From Acidobacteriota bacterium (lineage in GTDB: Bacteria > Acidobacteriota > Terriglobia > Terriglobales > Acidobacteriaceae): a stretch of 16,285 nucleotides of DNA. The translations under genes were made by a program, and so were the position numbers. Position 1 is the first letter of the stretch, and every line of letters starts with the position of its first letter. The DNA lies in NCBI GenBank assembly GCA_021805265.1, contig JAJZFR010000362.1, forward strand, positions 1-16,285, given 5' to 3'. The notes beneath the pieces are model-generated. The model saw nothing but the letters and a program-made list of their open reading frames with translations. It was not told the origin of the DNA and made no database searches. Shown here in pieces: positions 1 to 7,235 of the stretch.

Positions 1-68
1 CTGCGCAGGAAGAATGAGAGATTTATCCACCCTTCGGTCGATGGCGAACTCTCGACTCGCTACGTAGA

Positions 69-317
69 ATGATGCCTTGCATGGAACCACGCAGACAGAT
101 CGGGCTGACCGTTGCCATTGCATTGGTTGTCGGAGAATTGATTGCTTCAGGCATCTTTCCCACTCCGTCCGAGATGGCAAAGTCGCTCGGCTCGCCCGCG
201 CTGCCATCTGCGATCTGGTGCGGGATGGCGTTCATGACCTTCCGCGGAGCGCACTGCCGGCGTTTCCCCCGCGCAAACGCTGCGCCGATGGCAATCACCG
301 AACCTTCCATACGCTGA
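69..317 (+). pseudogene. APC-family amino-acid permease, N-terminal remnant
   Basis: The 82-residue reading frame matches only the start of an APC-superfamily amino-acid/polyamine permease. It has the first-helix pattern IGLTVAIALVVGELIASGIF, then an SLGSPALPSAIW segment and GAHCRRFPRAN. The last part resembles the family's GALCYxELAxxFPRAG at the end of helix 2, with a few codons missing. Full permeases have about 400-500 residues and 12 helices. Here the frame stops 15 bp before the next gene and nothing permease-like follows, so it looks like a decayed relic whose rest was deleted. The permease match is from memory of the family consensus. A short membrane protein that happens to resemble helix 1 is the alternative, but less likely. 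Confidence 0.55.
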
Positions 318-331
318 AAGGATGAATTCAC

Positions 332-904
332 ATGCCCCACATCGCACTCGATCCAGAGCAGCCCGGAATTCGCGGGGCCATGGCCTTTCGCCCTGAAACC
401 GCAAAACCTCTCAATGAACTCGTCGAGGTCCTGCTGCGCGGCCCCGGCACGCTCACCCCCGGCGAGCGCGAGTTGATCGCCACGTATGTCTCCCACCTCA
501 ACGATTGCTACTACTGCCAGACCATTCACGGGGCCATTGCCGCCGCGCACCTGGGCGGCGACGAAGAACTGGTGAAGCGCGTCAAGGCGGACTTCCGGCA
601 CGCGGCTGTTTCCGAGAAGCTGAAAGCCCTGCTCGTGATCGCCGCCAAGGTACAGAAGGACGGCAAGAGTGTGACCGTGGAAGACGTAGCGAGCGCGCGC
701 AAGCATGGCGCAACCGACCTCGAAATCCACGACGCCGTTCTCATCTCTGCCGCCTTCTGTATGTACAACCGCTACGTCGATGGGCTGGGTACGACACAGC
801 CTCGCGATGAAGCCGCGTACCGCGAGCGCGGCAAAATTGTGGCCCGCGAAGGATACATCGCCGTCAGCAAGACCTACATTCCCGCAGCAACCGCAACCCG
901 ATAA
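332..904 (+). CDS. AhpD-like / carboxymuconolactone decarboxylase family peroxidase-related protein (copy 1)
   Basis: A 190-residue AhpD-like alpha-helical protein. The redox site is C59-Y-Y-C62 followed by H66 in NDCYYCQTIHG, the CxxCxxxH arrangement of AhpD alkylhydroperoxidases. A family-typical C-terminal stretch, FCMYNRYVDGL, follows. AhpD proteins use the Cys pair as a thiol peroxidase or as an electron donor to AhpC; members of this 'peroxidase-related' branch are mostly uncharacterised, so the substrate is unknown. No signal peptide is seen, so it is probably cytoplasmic. The ATG at 332 is preceded by AAAGGA about 10 bp upstream. The stop lies 20 bp before a paralogous gene, and the two look like an old tandem duplication, about 60% identical by eye. 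This copy has a longer C-terminal tail of around 12 residues. Confidence 0.88.
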   Translation: MPHIALDPEQPGIRGAMAFRPETAKPLNELVEVLLRGPGTLTPGERELIATYVSHLNDCYYCQTIHGAIAAAHLGGDEELVKRVKADFRHAAVSEKLKALLVIAAKVQKDGKSVTVEDVASARKHGATDLEIHDAVLISAAFCMYNRYVDGLGTTQPRDEAAYRERGKIVAREGYIAVSKTYIPAATATR

Positions 905-924
905 CAAGAACACGGAGAGCCATC

Positions 925-1464
925 ATGGCCCACATCGCACTTCCTGAAAATCTTCCGGGCATCAGTGCCGGCTTTGCCTTTCGTCCGGAGACAGCAATGC
1001 CCATGCGAGAGCTGGCGCACATCCTGTTGCACGAGCCGGGAAGCCTTAGCCCTGGCGAGCGCGAACTGATCGCAACCTACGTCTCTTCGCAGAACGATTG
1101 TTACTTCTGCCAGACGAGCCATGGTGCGGCTGCCGCTTGTCATCTGAATAGTGAGGAGACGGTGAAGCAGGTCAAAAGGGATTTCCTGAGCGCCGACATC
1201 TCTCCCAAGCTCAAGGCGCTGCTCGCCATTGCGGGCAAGGTGCAACAGAGCGGCAAAAACGTGACTGCCGAAGACGTAGCCCAAGCGCGCTCCCACGACG
1301 CGACCGATCTCGAAATCCACGACACGGTTCTCATCGCAGCGGCCTTCTGCATGTACAACCGCTATGTGGACGGGTTGGACACATGGCAGCCCCGCGATGA
1401 ATCCATGTATGCCGGGATGGGCCGCCACCTGGCCGACCACGGCTACACAAGACCGTCTCGTTAG
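925..1464 (+). CDS. AhpD-like / carboxymuconolactone decarboxylase family peroxidase-related protein (copy 2)
   Basis: A 179-residue paralogue of the gene just upstream. It shares the opening HIAL and FRPETA motifs, LSPGERELIATYVS, the redox motif C59-Y-F-C62 with H66, and the C-terminal FCMYNRYVDGL. The catalytic residues fall at exactly the same positions as in copy 1, so both should be active AhpD-type disulfide-forming proteins. The ATG at 925 has GGAG eight bases upstream. The 20-bp gap from copy 1 implies co-transcription. The stop codon at 1462-1464 touches an inverted-repeat element that separates this gene from the MFS gene. Whether the two copies form a heteromer or act on different substrates cannot be told from the sequence. 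Confidence 0.88.
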   Translation: MAHIALPENLPGISAGFAFRPETAMPMRELAHILLHEPGSLSPGERELIATYVSSQNDCYFCQTSHGAAAACHLNSEETVKQVKRDFLSADISPKLKALLAIAGKVQQSGKNVTAEDVAQARSHDATDLEIHDTVLIAAAFCMYNRYVDGLDTWQPRDESMYAGMGRHLADHGYTRPSR

Positions 1465-1573
1465 AGCGTGTTTCCTCAATCAGAAAAATCCGGAAACACC
1501 TCGGATGAGACGCGCAATCAAAGCGGGTCACAGGAAATCGACCGAAGCCGCTTCGGCAGATATGAAACACGCT
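1465..1573. repeat. 109-bp element with perfect 10-bp terminal inverted repeats (MITE/REP-like)
   Basis: AGCGTGTTTC at 1465-1474 is exactly inverted as GAAACACGCT at 1564-1573. Inside, GTGTTTCC (1468-1475) also pairs with GGAAACAC (1492-1499), and CCGAAGCCGCTTCGG at 1542-1556 is a 7+7 palindrome. No convincing gene lies inside: the frame starting with GTG 1468 gives a polar, unfamiliar peptide fused to the MFS protein. The structure fits a small non-autonomous mobile element or an interspersed intergenic palindrome placed directly after the AhpD-like gene. A structured leader for the MFS gene is the alternative. Confidence 0.5.
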
Positions 1574-1601
1574 ATAGCAACGACCCAAAGACAAAGAGCC
1601 T

Positions 1602-1606
1602 GGAGG
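1602..1606 (+). promoter_or_regulatory. Shine-Dalgarno GGAGG that fixes the MFS start
   Basis: GGAGG ends eight bases before the GTG at 1615. No comparable site precedes GTG 1468, the far upstream start of the same open frame, so translation most likely begins at 1615. Confidence 0.65.
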
Positions 1607-1614
1607 CCCCCTGG

Positions 1615-2916
1615 GTGGATCGTCCCGACAGCATCACAAATCACGGAGAGGACAGCCTGCGCTATCCCGGCTGGCGGGTGGTCGTCATCTGCCAGATTGG
1701 CGTACTGTCGGGCATCGCCACCCTCTTCTTCACCCTCTTCACCCTTTTTATCAAGCCCTGGCAGCATGACTTTGGATGGAAAAGAGAGCAGATATCGCAG
1801 GCTTTCACCCTGGCTGCCATGTCTGTGGCGATCTGCTCGCCGATCATGGGCAGGATTCTGGACCGGTTCGAGCCGCGAAAACTGATTGCCGGAATGATGG
1901 TGGCTTTCGGGTTGGGATTCGCTTCGCTGGCCGGGCTGACGCCGAATCTTGGCCGGCTCGAAGCCACGGCGGTCTTTCTCGGCATCGCAGGCACTGGAAC
2001 CTACCAATTGGGGTATGCGCGCATCGTAGCCGGTTGGTTCGATCGCCGTCTGGGAGCAGCCTTGTCGGTTGTGGTCGCTGGCTCGGGCATCGGTTCGCTC
2101 GTTCTCCCGCCCCTTGTCCAGCATTCGATTACGGTCCATGGATGGCGGCCGACCCTCCTCATTCTGTCGATCCTGCCCCTGTTCGTCGGGGCGCCGCTCA
2201 CCTATTTGTTTGCTCCTTCACCCCGCAACCCCTCCCCGCGCAAACGCTCCGGTCCGCCCTCCAGCCCGGTCACCGGAATATCCTGGAGTCAGGCGCTCAC
2301 GACCCGCAGTTTCTGGTTGATCGTTCTCGGAGTAGGCTGCATGTCGCTGGCAGAAAACGGCGTGCTTGTGCATCTGGCCCCGATGTTGAGCGACCGTGGG
2401 CTGAAAGCAGAAGACGCCGCTTTCATTGTCTCCATCCTCGGCGGTTCAGCCGTGGCCGGGCGTCTGCTACTTGGCTGGATTCTGGACTACGTGGAGGGTG
2501 CGGGTATCGCTATGGGCGCTCTCCTTCTGGCGGGCAGCGGCATCTTTTTCCTTGGCCGGGCGCAGTCGTTTCACGCCGCCGCGCTGGCCTCGCTGGTCGC
2601 GGGCCTGGGAATGGGCTGCGAATACGACTTGATTCCCTACATGTTCAAGCGATACTTCGGCATGAAGTCGTTCTCCACGCTGTACGGCCTTTCTTACAGC
2701 GTGTACGCCGTCGCCGGCGGGACCGCGCCACTGCTCCTCGGCTATGTCTATGACGCAACAGGATCGTACACTCGAATCCTCTCCCTGTTTTCCATTCTCG
2801 CGGCAGGCGTGTCTCTGGCCATGCTGACACTCCCTGCCTATCGCTATGCTGCGTCGTCAACCAATGCCCTTGCATCTCTTCCCATGGAAACGGAGGCAGC
2901 CATTGAACACAACTGA
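1615..2916 (+). CDS. MFS transporter, monocarboxylate/oxalate-formate antiporter-like
   Basis: A 433-residue major facilitator protein with about 12 hydrophobic segments. It opens with RYPGWRVVVICQ before helix 1 and has the loop 2-3 signature GRILDRFEPRKL, the MFS GxxxDRxxxR motif. A repeat of that motif in the second half reads GRLLLGWILDYVEG. The FGWKREQIS and GYARIVAGWF segments are typical of the OxlT/monocarboxylate porter group, so the substrate is likely a small carboxylate or other organic anion; this is inference. GTG 1615 is preferred because GGAGG sits eight bases upstream and because residues encoded from 1468 (49 extra) derive from the inverted-repeat element and are not transporter-like. 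It probably follows the AhpD-like genes in one transcript. Confidence 0.87.
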   Translation: MDRPDSITNHGEDSLRYPGWRVVVICQIGVLSGIATLFFTLFTLFIKPWQHDFGWKREQISQAFTLAAMSVAICSPIMGRILDRFEPRKLIAGMMVAFGLGFASLAGLTPNLGRLEATAVFLGIAGTGTYQLGYARIVAGWFDRRLGAALSVVVAGSGIGSLVLPPLVQHSITVHGWRPTLLILSILPLFVGAPLTYLFAPSPRNPSPRKRSGPPSSPVTGISWSQALTTRSFWLIVLGVGCMSLAENGVLVHLAPMLSDRGLKAEDAAFIVSILGGSAVAGRLLLGWILDYVEGAGIAMGALLLAGSGIFFLGRAQSFHAAALASLVAGLGMGCEYDLIPYMFKRYFGMKSFSTLYGLSYSVYAVAGGTAPLLLGYVYDATGSYTRILSLFSILAAGVSLAMLTLPAYRYAASSTNALASLPMETEAAIEHN

Positions 2917-2983
2917 GCAGCAGCCCATCGAGGGAAAAGGATCGCGGGAAGATGGGGCGGGCTGTTGTGAGCGGGTTGTCCGC

Positions 2984-2989
2984 TACAAT
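2984..2989 (+). promoter_or_regulatory. Probable -10 box (TACAAT) for guaB
   Basis: TACAAT matches the sigma-70 -10 consensus at five of six positions and would give a transcript start near 2996, about 50 bp before the guaB ATG. No good -35 hexamer is visible at the right spacing, so the assignment is tentative. It argues against the TTG at 3002 as the guaB start. Confidence 0.35.
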
Positions 2990-3046
2990 TAGCAGAATGC
3001 TTTGGCCGCCTGGAAGCATGGAGCTTCGGCGAGCCTGGCGCATCGG

Positions 3047-4576
3047 ATGCTTATGCTAACTTCTTCATTACCGGAAGCACTTACCTTTGATGATGTCCTG
3101 CTGATTCCTGCACTTTCGGATGTGGTTCCGACGCAGGTGAGTACGCAGACCCGGCTTACCGCAGCCATCACGTTGAATACGCCGCTGATTTCTGCGGCGA
3201 TGGACACGGTGACGGAGTCGCGGATGGCGATCGCAATGGCGCAGCAGGGCGGGATCGGGATTGTGCATCGGAATCTTTCGATTGCCGAGCAGGCGGGCGA
3301 GATCGACAAGGTGAAGCGGTCAGAGAGCGGGATGATCGTGGACCCGGTGACGATCGAGCCGGATCAGCCGATAGCGGCGGCGCTCGAGGTGATGCGTCGG
3401 TACAAGATTTCTGGCGTACCGGTGACGCGGGGCAAGCGGCTGGTGGGGATATTGACGAATCGCGATCTGCGGTTCGAGACGCGCTCGGACGTGCCGATCA
3501 ACGACGTGATGACGAAGACGGACCTGATCACGGTTCCGGTGGGTACGACGCTCGAAGAGGCGGAGCTGATCCTGCACCAGCATCGAGTGGAAAAGCTGCT
3601 GGTGGTGAACGATCAGTACGAGCTGAAGGGCCTGATCACGGTGAAGGATATTCAGAAGAAGCTGAAGTATCCGAACGCGTCGAAGGACTCGAAGGGCCGA
3701 CTGCGCGTGGGCGGGGCGATTGGTGCGACGGGGGATTATCTGGAGCGCGCGGCGGAGCTGATTCGGGCGCGCTGCGACGTGTTGGCGATCGACTCGGCGC
3801 ATGGTCACTCGACACGGGTTCTCGAAGCGGTTCGCGAGGTGAAAAAGGCGTTTCCCGAAATTGGTTTGCTGGCGGGCAATGTGGCGACCTATGAAGGGAC
3901 GCTGGCGCTGATCGACGCCGGGGCGGACGCGATCAAGGTGGGCTTCGGGCCGGGATCGATCTGTACGACGCGGGTGGTGACGGGCGCGGGGATGCCGCAG
4001 ATTACGGCGATAGCCGAGGCGTTTCGCGCGGCGCAGGAGCGCGGCATTCCGGTGATCGCCGACGGCGGAATCAAGTACTCGGGCGAGGTGACGAAGGCGA
4101 TTGCGGCGGGTGCGAGCAGCGTGATGATCGGTTCGCTGTTTGCGGGTGTGGACGAAAGCCCCGGCGAGACGATTCTGTACCAGGGACGGTCGTTCAAGAG
4201 CTATCGCGGGATGGGTTCGCTGACGGCGATGGCGCTGGGGTCGAGCGAGCGCTACTTCCAGAGCCGGGACGACATGGAAGCAGCGGCAAGCGGTACGGAG
4301 AGCGTGGTGCAGCGGGAGCGATCAAGCCAGAACCGGCTGGCGAAGTTTGTGCCGGAGGGAATCGAAGGACGGGTTCCGTATCGCGGCCCGCTCGAGGGGA
4401 TGGTGCTGCAACTGGTGGGCGGATTGCGCTCGGGGATGGGTTACCTGGGCTGCGCTTCGATCGGGGAGTTGCAGGAGAATGCGCGGTTTGTGCGAATTTC
4501 GAGCGCGGGGCTGAGAGAGAGCCACGTGCACGACGTAATCATCACGCGCGAGGCTCCGAATTATCACGTGGAGTAA
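3047..4576 (+). CDS. guaB: Inosine-5'-monophosphate dehydrogenase
   Basis: A 509-residue IMPDH, which oxidises IMP to XMP with NAD+ in the first committed step of GMP synthesis, in the cytosol. The N-terminus has the usual LTFDDVLLIPA. Two CBS domains lie at about 98-205. The catalytic loop is GPGSICTTR with C306 as nucleophile (E. coli C305, from memory). The phosphate-site ADGGI and GSLFAG segments follow, and the mobile flap contains PEGIEGRVPYRGPLEG. Length and order are those of a full bacterial IMPDH. The open frame extends to a TTG at 3002, but IMPDHs start close to the LTFDDV motif, so ATG 3047 or ATG 3053 is more likely; neither has a strong ribosome site. It is flanked by unrelated genes and has its own likely promoter. 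Confidence 0.97.
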   Translation: MLMLTSSLPEALTFDDVLLIPALSDVVPTQVSTQTRLTAAITLNTPLISAAMDTVTESRMAIAMAQQGGIGIVHRNLSIAEQAGEIDKVKRSESGMIVDPVTIEPDQPIAAALEVMRRYKISGVPVTRGKRLVGILTNRDLRFETRSDVPINDVMTKTDLITVPVGTTLEEAELILHQHRVEKLLVVNDQYELKGLITVKDIQKKLKYPNASKDSKGRLRVGGAIGATGDYLERAAELIRARCDVLAIDSAHGHSTRVLEAVREVKKAFPEIGLLAGNVATYEGTLALIDAGADAIKVGFGPGSICTTRVVTGAGMPQITAIAEAFRAAQERGIPVIADGGIKYSGEVTKAIAAGASSVMIGSLFAGVDESPGETILYQGRSFKSYRGMGSLTAMALGSSERYFQSRDDMEAAASGTESVVQRERSSQNRLAKFVPEGIEGRVPYRGPLEGMVLQLVGGLRSGMGYLGCASIGELQENARFVRISSAGLRESHVHDVIITREAPNYHVE

Positions 4577-4687
4577 GCGGGATGGGTGGGCGCAGTTACG
4601 GCGACTTACCCGAGGATTTTCCGAAATCGTGTAACTCCATGCAAGCTGCCCGGATGGATTTTTCCGGGAAACCGACCAGAGAGTCTT

Positions 4688-5149
4688 TCATTTCACGCTG
4701 TTGTATTCTTTGTCCGTGACGGGCCTGCGCCAGATGGTTGGTCCTTTTTGCGTCGGCGTAATCGCGATATAGGCAAAGCTGCTGTGTGGCGCTGCTGCGT
4801 GCCAATGCTCCACGCCGGGAGGGCACTTGATCACATCTCCCTGGTGGACGATCTGGACCGGCTTGCCCTTTTCCTGGTAGTAGCCGGTGCCCTGGGTGAT
4901 GAGAAGCACCTGACCTGCTGGATGGATATGCCAATCGAGCTTTGCGCCGGGGCCATAGGTCGCGAGGGCAATACCGGGATCGAAGGTGCTGTCTCCCACA
5001 TTGAGTTCATTCAGCCAGATGTTTCCGGTGTGATTTTTCGTGTGGGATAGCTCTCCCCTGGGGAAAGCTGTGCCGCTCGTTTGTGCCTGGCCCTGGAGGC
5101 CGCATAAACCGCCAGCCACAAGGGCGATCATGCAGAGTCCTGTTCTCAT
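4688..5149 (-). CDS. Exported small cupin-domain protein
   Basis: A 153-residue single-domain cupin with an N-terminal signal peptide (MRTGLCMIALVAGGLCGLQG, likely cut after QAQ), so periplasmic or secreted. The metal site is the cupin set H74-x-H76-x3-Q80 in WHIHPAGQ and H115 in the second motif VEHWHAAAP, giving 3-His/1-Gln ligation. The ATG at 5149 has AAGGAG in ideal position and overlaps the upstream gene's TGA as ATGA, so translation is coupled; the longer frame beginning at 5239 only re-reads the upstream gene. It resembles the cupin half of its neighbour, suggesting the two arose by duplication. The reaction is unknown. Related cupins include hydroxynitrile lyases and dioxygenases. 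Confidence 0.85.
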   Translation of the reverse strand: MRTGLCMIALVAGGLCGLQGQAQTSGTAFPRGELSHTKNHTGNIWLNELNVGDSTFDPGIALATYGPGAKLDWHIHPAGQVLLITQGTGYYQEKGKPVQIVHQGDVIKCPPGVEHWHAAAPHSSFAYIAITPTQKGPTIWRRPVTDKEYNSVK

Positions 5150-6009
5150 TTTTTCTCCTTTGGAACTTCCTTCTGCTGGGAAGACTTCTGCTGGAAGACT
5201 TCTCTGGCGACTGCAACCGCGTTCACGGCGTTCGGCCACCCGGTGTAGAAGGCCAGTTGCGTAATGACCTCGACGATCTGGTCCTGGGTTACGCCGTTTT
5301 CAAGGGCAAGCCGAATATGAGACCTCAACTGTTCCGGCCGATTCATCGCAATGAGCGCAGCCACCGTAATCAGGCTGCGATCACGCTTCGCAAGCTCCGG
5401 GCGCTCCCAGACATCGCCAAAGAGGACGTCGTCCGTCAACTCCGCCAATTTTGGATCGATGTCGCCCATGAGATTCCGGGCTGCCGACGGTTGTTTCGTC
5501 ATGACTCCAACTCCTTCCGATGCGGACGGAAGGTTCGCATACTGCTCGTCGCTGACCTTTTCCATCCATTCCACTGATTTGCCGTCGATCTGTTCGACGA
5601 TGGCGATGTGCGTCATCGAACTGTTCTTGGCTGCCCCGTGCCAGTGCTTCTGCCCAGGTGGAATCCAGACCACGTCGCCGGGATGGATTTCCTGTATCGG
5701 ATCGCCCCAGCGCTGGACCAGGCCGGTGCCCGCCGTCACAATGAGGATCTGGCCCAGGGGGTGCGTGTGCCACGCAGTGCGTGCGCCGGGGTCGAACGTG
5801 ACGAGGGCACCGGAGGTACGCGCCGGAGCAGCCGCACGGAAGAGCGGCTCGACGCGCACGGTGCCGGTGAAGTGCTCGTCTGGCACCAGCCGTGATGGCT
5901 GCGAGCCACTCCGGATGATTTTGATCGCACCCGGATCGTTGGGAGTCTGGCTCTGCAAACCAGACGGAAGGATGCAGAGCGAAATCACAAGCGTTACGAA
6001 GACCTTCAT
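5146..6009 (-). CDS. Exported cupin / carboxymuconolactone-decarboxylase fusion, hydroxynitrile-lyase-like
   Basis: A 287-residue two-domain protein. A signal peptide occupies about residues 1-20 (MKVFVTLVISLCILPSGLQS). A cupin follows at about 45-160, with metal ligands H81-x-H83-x3-Q87 in AWHTHPLGQ and H122 in GQKHWHGAA. A CMD domain occupies about 185-275 (WERPELAKRDRSLITVAAL and AFYTGWPNA); it lacks the CxxC of AhpD. From memory, the cupin half matches the Granulicella tundricola Mn-dependent (R)-hydroxynitrile lyase closely. Its ligands H53/H55/Q59/H94 map exactly onto the four here, and its H106 maps onto H134, while its Q110 is a Val here. A cyanohydrin-type C-C lyase activity is therefore possible but unproven, and the role of the CMD domain is unknown. 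A GGAAGGGA ribosome site precedes ATG 6009. It is the middle gene of the operon. Confidence 0.88.
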   Translation of the reverse strand: MKVFVTLVISLCILPSGLQSQTPNDPGAIKIIRSGSQPSRLVPDEHFTGTVRVEPLFRAAAPARTSGALVTFDPGARTAWHTHPLGQILIVTAGTGLVQRWGDPIQEIHPGDVVWIPPGQKHWHGAAKNSSMTHIAIVEQIDGKSVEWMEKVSDEQYANLPSASEGVGVMTKQPSAARNLMGDIDPKLAELTDDVLFGDVWERPELAKRDRSLITVAALIAMNRPEQLRSHIRLALENGVTQDQIVEVITQLAFYTGWPNAVNAVAVAREVFQQKSSQQKEVPKEKK

Positions 6010-6043
6010 GGTATCCCTTCCAGCTCCCGCGCCAAGGATAGGC

Positions 6044-7039
6044 TCAGAGTCCGGTCATCTTCAACATCGGTTCCGGGAGGCGCGCGCCTTCGAGCTTGAG
6101 GCCGGAAGCACCCTCGTCGATGAGGCGGAGGTCGTCCTGGCTCAACTCGAGGTTCGCAGCGCCGAGGTTTTCCTCGAGGCGGTGCAGCCTGGTGGTGCCG
6201 GGGATGGGCACGATCCACGGCTTCTGCGCCAGCAGCCAGGCCAGCGCGACCTGGGCCGGAGTTGCGCCTTTGCTTTCCGCAACGGTCTTGACCAGCGCAA
6301 CCAGCGCCATGTTGGCCTTGCGCGCCTCGGGTGAGAAGCGCGGCACGATGTTTCGGAAATCGGTTGCATCGAACTTTGTATTTTCGTCGATCTGGCCGGT
6401 CAGAAACCCGGCTCCCAGCGGGCTGAACGGGACGAAGCCGATGCCCAGCTCTTCGAGCGCGGGCAGCAGCTCAGCCTCGGGACCACGCCAGAAGAGCGAG
6501 TACTCGCTCTGCACGGCGGCGACGGGATGGACGGCGTGGGCCCGGCGAATCGTCTCCACTCCGGCCTCCGACATGCCGAAGTGTTTGACCTTGCCCTGGG
6601 TAATCAGCTCTTTGAGCGCCCCCGCAACGTCTTCAATGGGTACGTTCGGATCTACGCGGTGCTGGTAGAAGAGGTCAATATGGTCAGTTTGCAGACGTTT
6701 GAGGGCAGCTTCCGCCACGAGCTTGATGTGCTCCGGTCGGCTGTTGGTTCCACCGGAGCGCGCACCCGTCTCCATGTTGATGTCAAAACCGAATTTGGTG
6801 GCGATGGTTACCTTGTCCCGCAACGGCCGGAGGGCTTCACCGATCAGTTCTTCGTTGGCGAAGGGACCGTAGGCTTCGGCGGTATCGAAGTGCGTCACGC
6901 CGAGTTCAAAGGCGCGGCGAAGCAGTTGGATCATCTGGCCCTTGTCCGCCGGCGGGCCATAGCCCGAAGTCATGCTCATGCAGCCGAGACCAATTGCCGC
7001 TGCTTCCAACCCGTTCGTCCCCAGAGTTCGCTTCTGCAT
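6044..7039 (-). CDS. Aldo/keto reductase
   Basis: A 331-residue NADPH-dependent AKR barrel enzyme, cytoplasmic, reducing aldehydes or ketones to alcohols. The catalytic tetrad is visible: D52 in HFDTAEAYG, Y57, K82 in ATKFG and H127 in FYQHRVD. The C-terminal cofactor segment IVPIPGTTRLHRLEENLGA matches the YakC/AKR13-like branch (PIPGTxxxxxxxEN). ATG 7039 is preceded by AAGGGAG; the open frame continues upstream to 7111 without a better start. It leads a - strand operon, its stop 34 bp before the cupin-CMD gene, so it may act on a carbonyl compound handled by those proteins. The true substrate is unknown. Confidence 0.92.
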   Translation of the reverse strand: MQKRTLGTNGLEAAAIGLGCMSMTSGYGPPADKGQMIQLLRRAFELGVTHFDTAEAYGPFANEELIGEALRPLRDKVTIATKFGFDINMETGARSGGTNSRPEHIKLVAEAALKRLQTDHIDLFYQHRVDPNVPIEDVAGALKELITQGKVKHFGMSEAGVETIRRAHAVHPVAAVQSEYSLFWRGPEAELLPALEELGIGFVPFSPLGAGFLTGQIDENTKFDATDFRNIVPRFSPEARKANMALVALVKTVAESKGATPAQVALAWLLAQKPWIVPIPGTTRLHRLEENLGAANLELSQDDLRLIDEGASGLKLEGARLPEPMLKMTGL

Positions 7040-7117
7040 TGTTTCTCTCCCTTTGCAGTGTAGGGCCAGGCACAGTCGGCGGGCTTTCCCGATTCTGCCG
7101 ATCTTTTGCACAATCCT

Positions 7118-7129
7118 CTTGCGGGCAAG
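7118..7129. promoter_or_regulatory. Possible operator palindrome in the AKR/amidase divergent region
   Basis: CTTGCGGGCAAG is a 5+2+5 inverted repeat lying between the divergent aldo/keto reductase and amidase genes, about 80 bp upstream of the reductase ATG. Operators of small regulators often look like this, but no regulator gene is nearby and chance cannot be excluded. Confidence 0.2.
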
Positions 7130-7235
7130 TGAAACTTCCCTTTACTGCGGGGGAACCTCTGCGGCAGGGATGGCGCGATTGCGCCACCTTCGAGACGGCT
7201 TACGCTTTAGAGTCAGAAGAGAGGCAACGAGTGGA

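Noticed and set aside
23..1479. Long - strand open frames (23-913 and 874-1479) antisense to the two AhpD-like genes
   Set aside because: They mirror the duplicated sense genes and resemble each other for that reason only; the sense frames carry recognisable motifs and ribosome sites, the antisense ones do not.
2918..2967. Inverted repeat CAGCAGCCC/GGGCTGTTG after the MFS stop as a terminator
   Set aside because: Loop of about 32 bases, one G-U pair and no T-tract; could easily be chance.
4649..4668. Hairpin CCCGGA/TCCGGG between guaB and the cupin gene as a terminator
   Set aside because: Only a 6-bp stem and no clear T-tract on either side; too weak to call.
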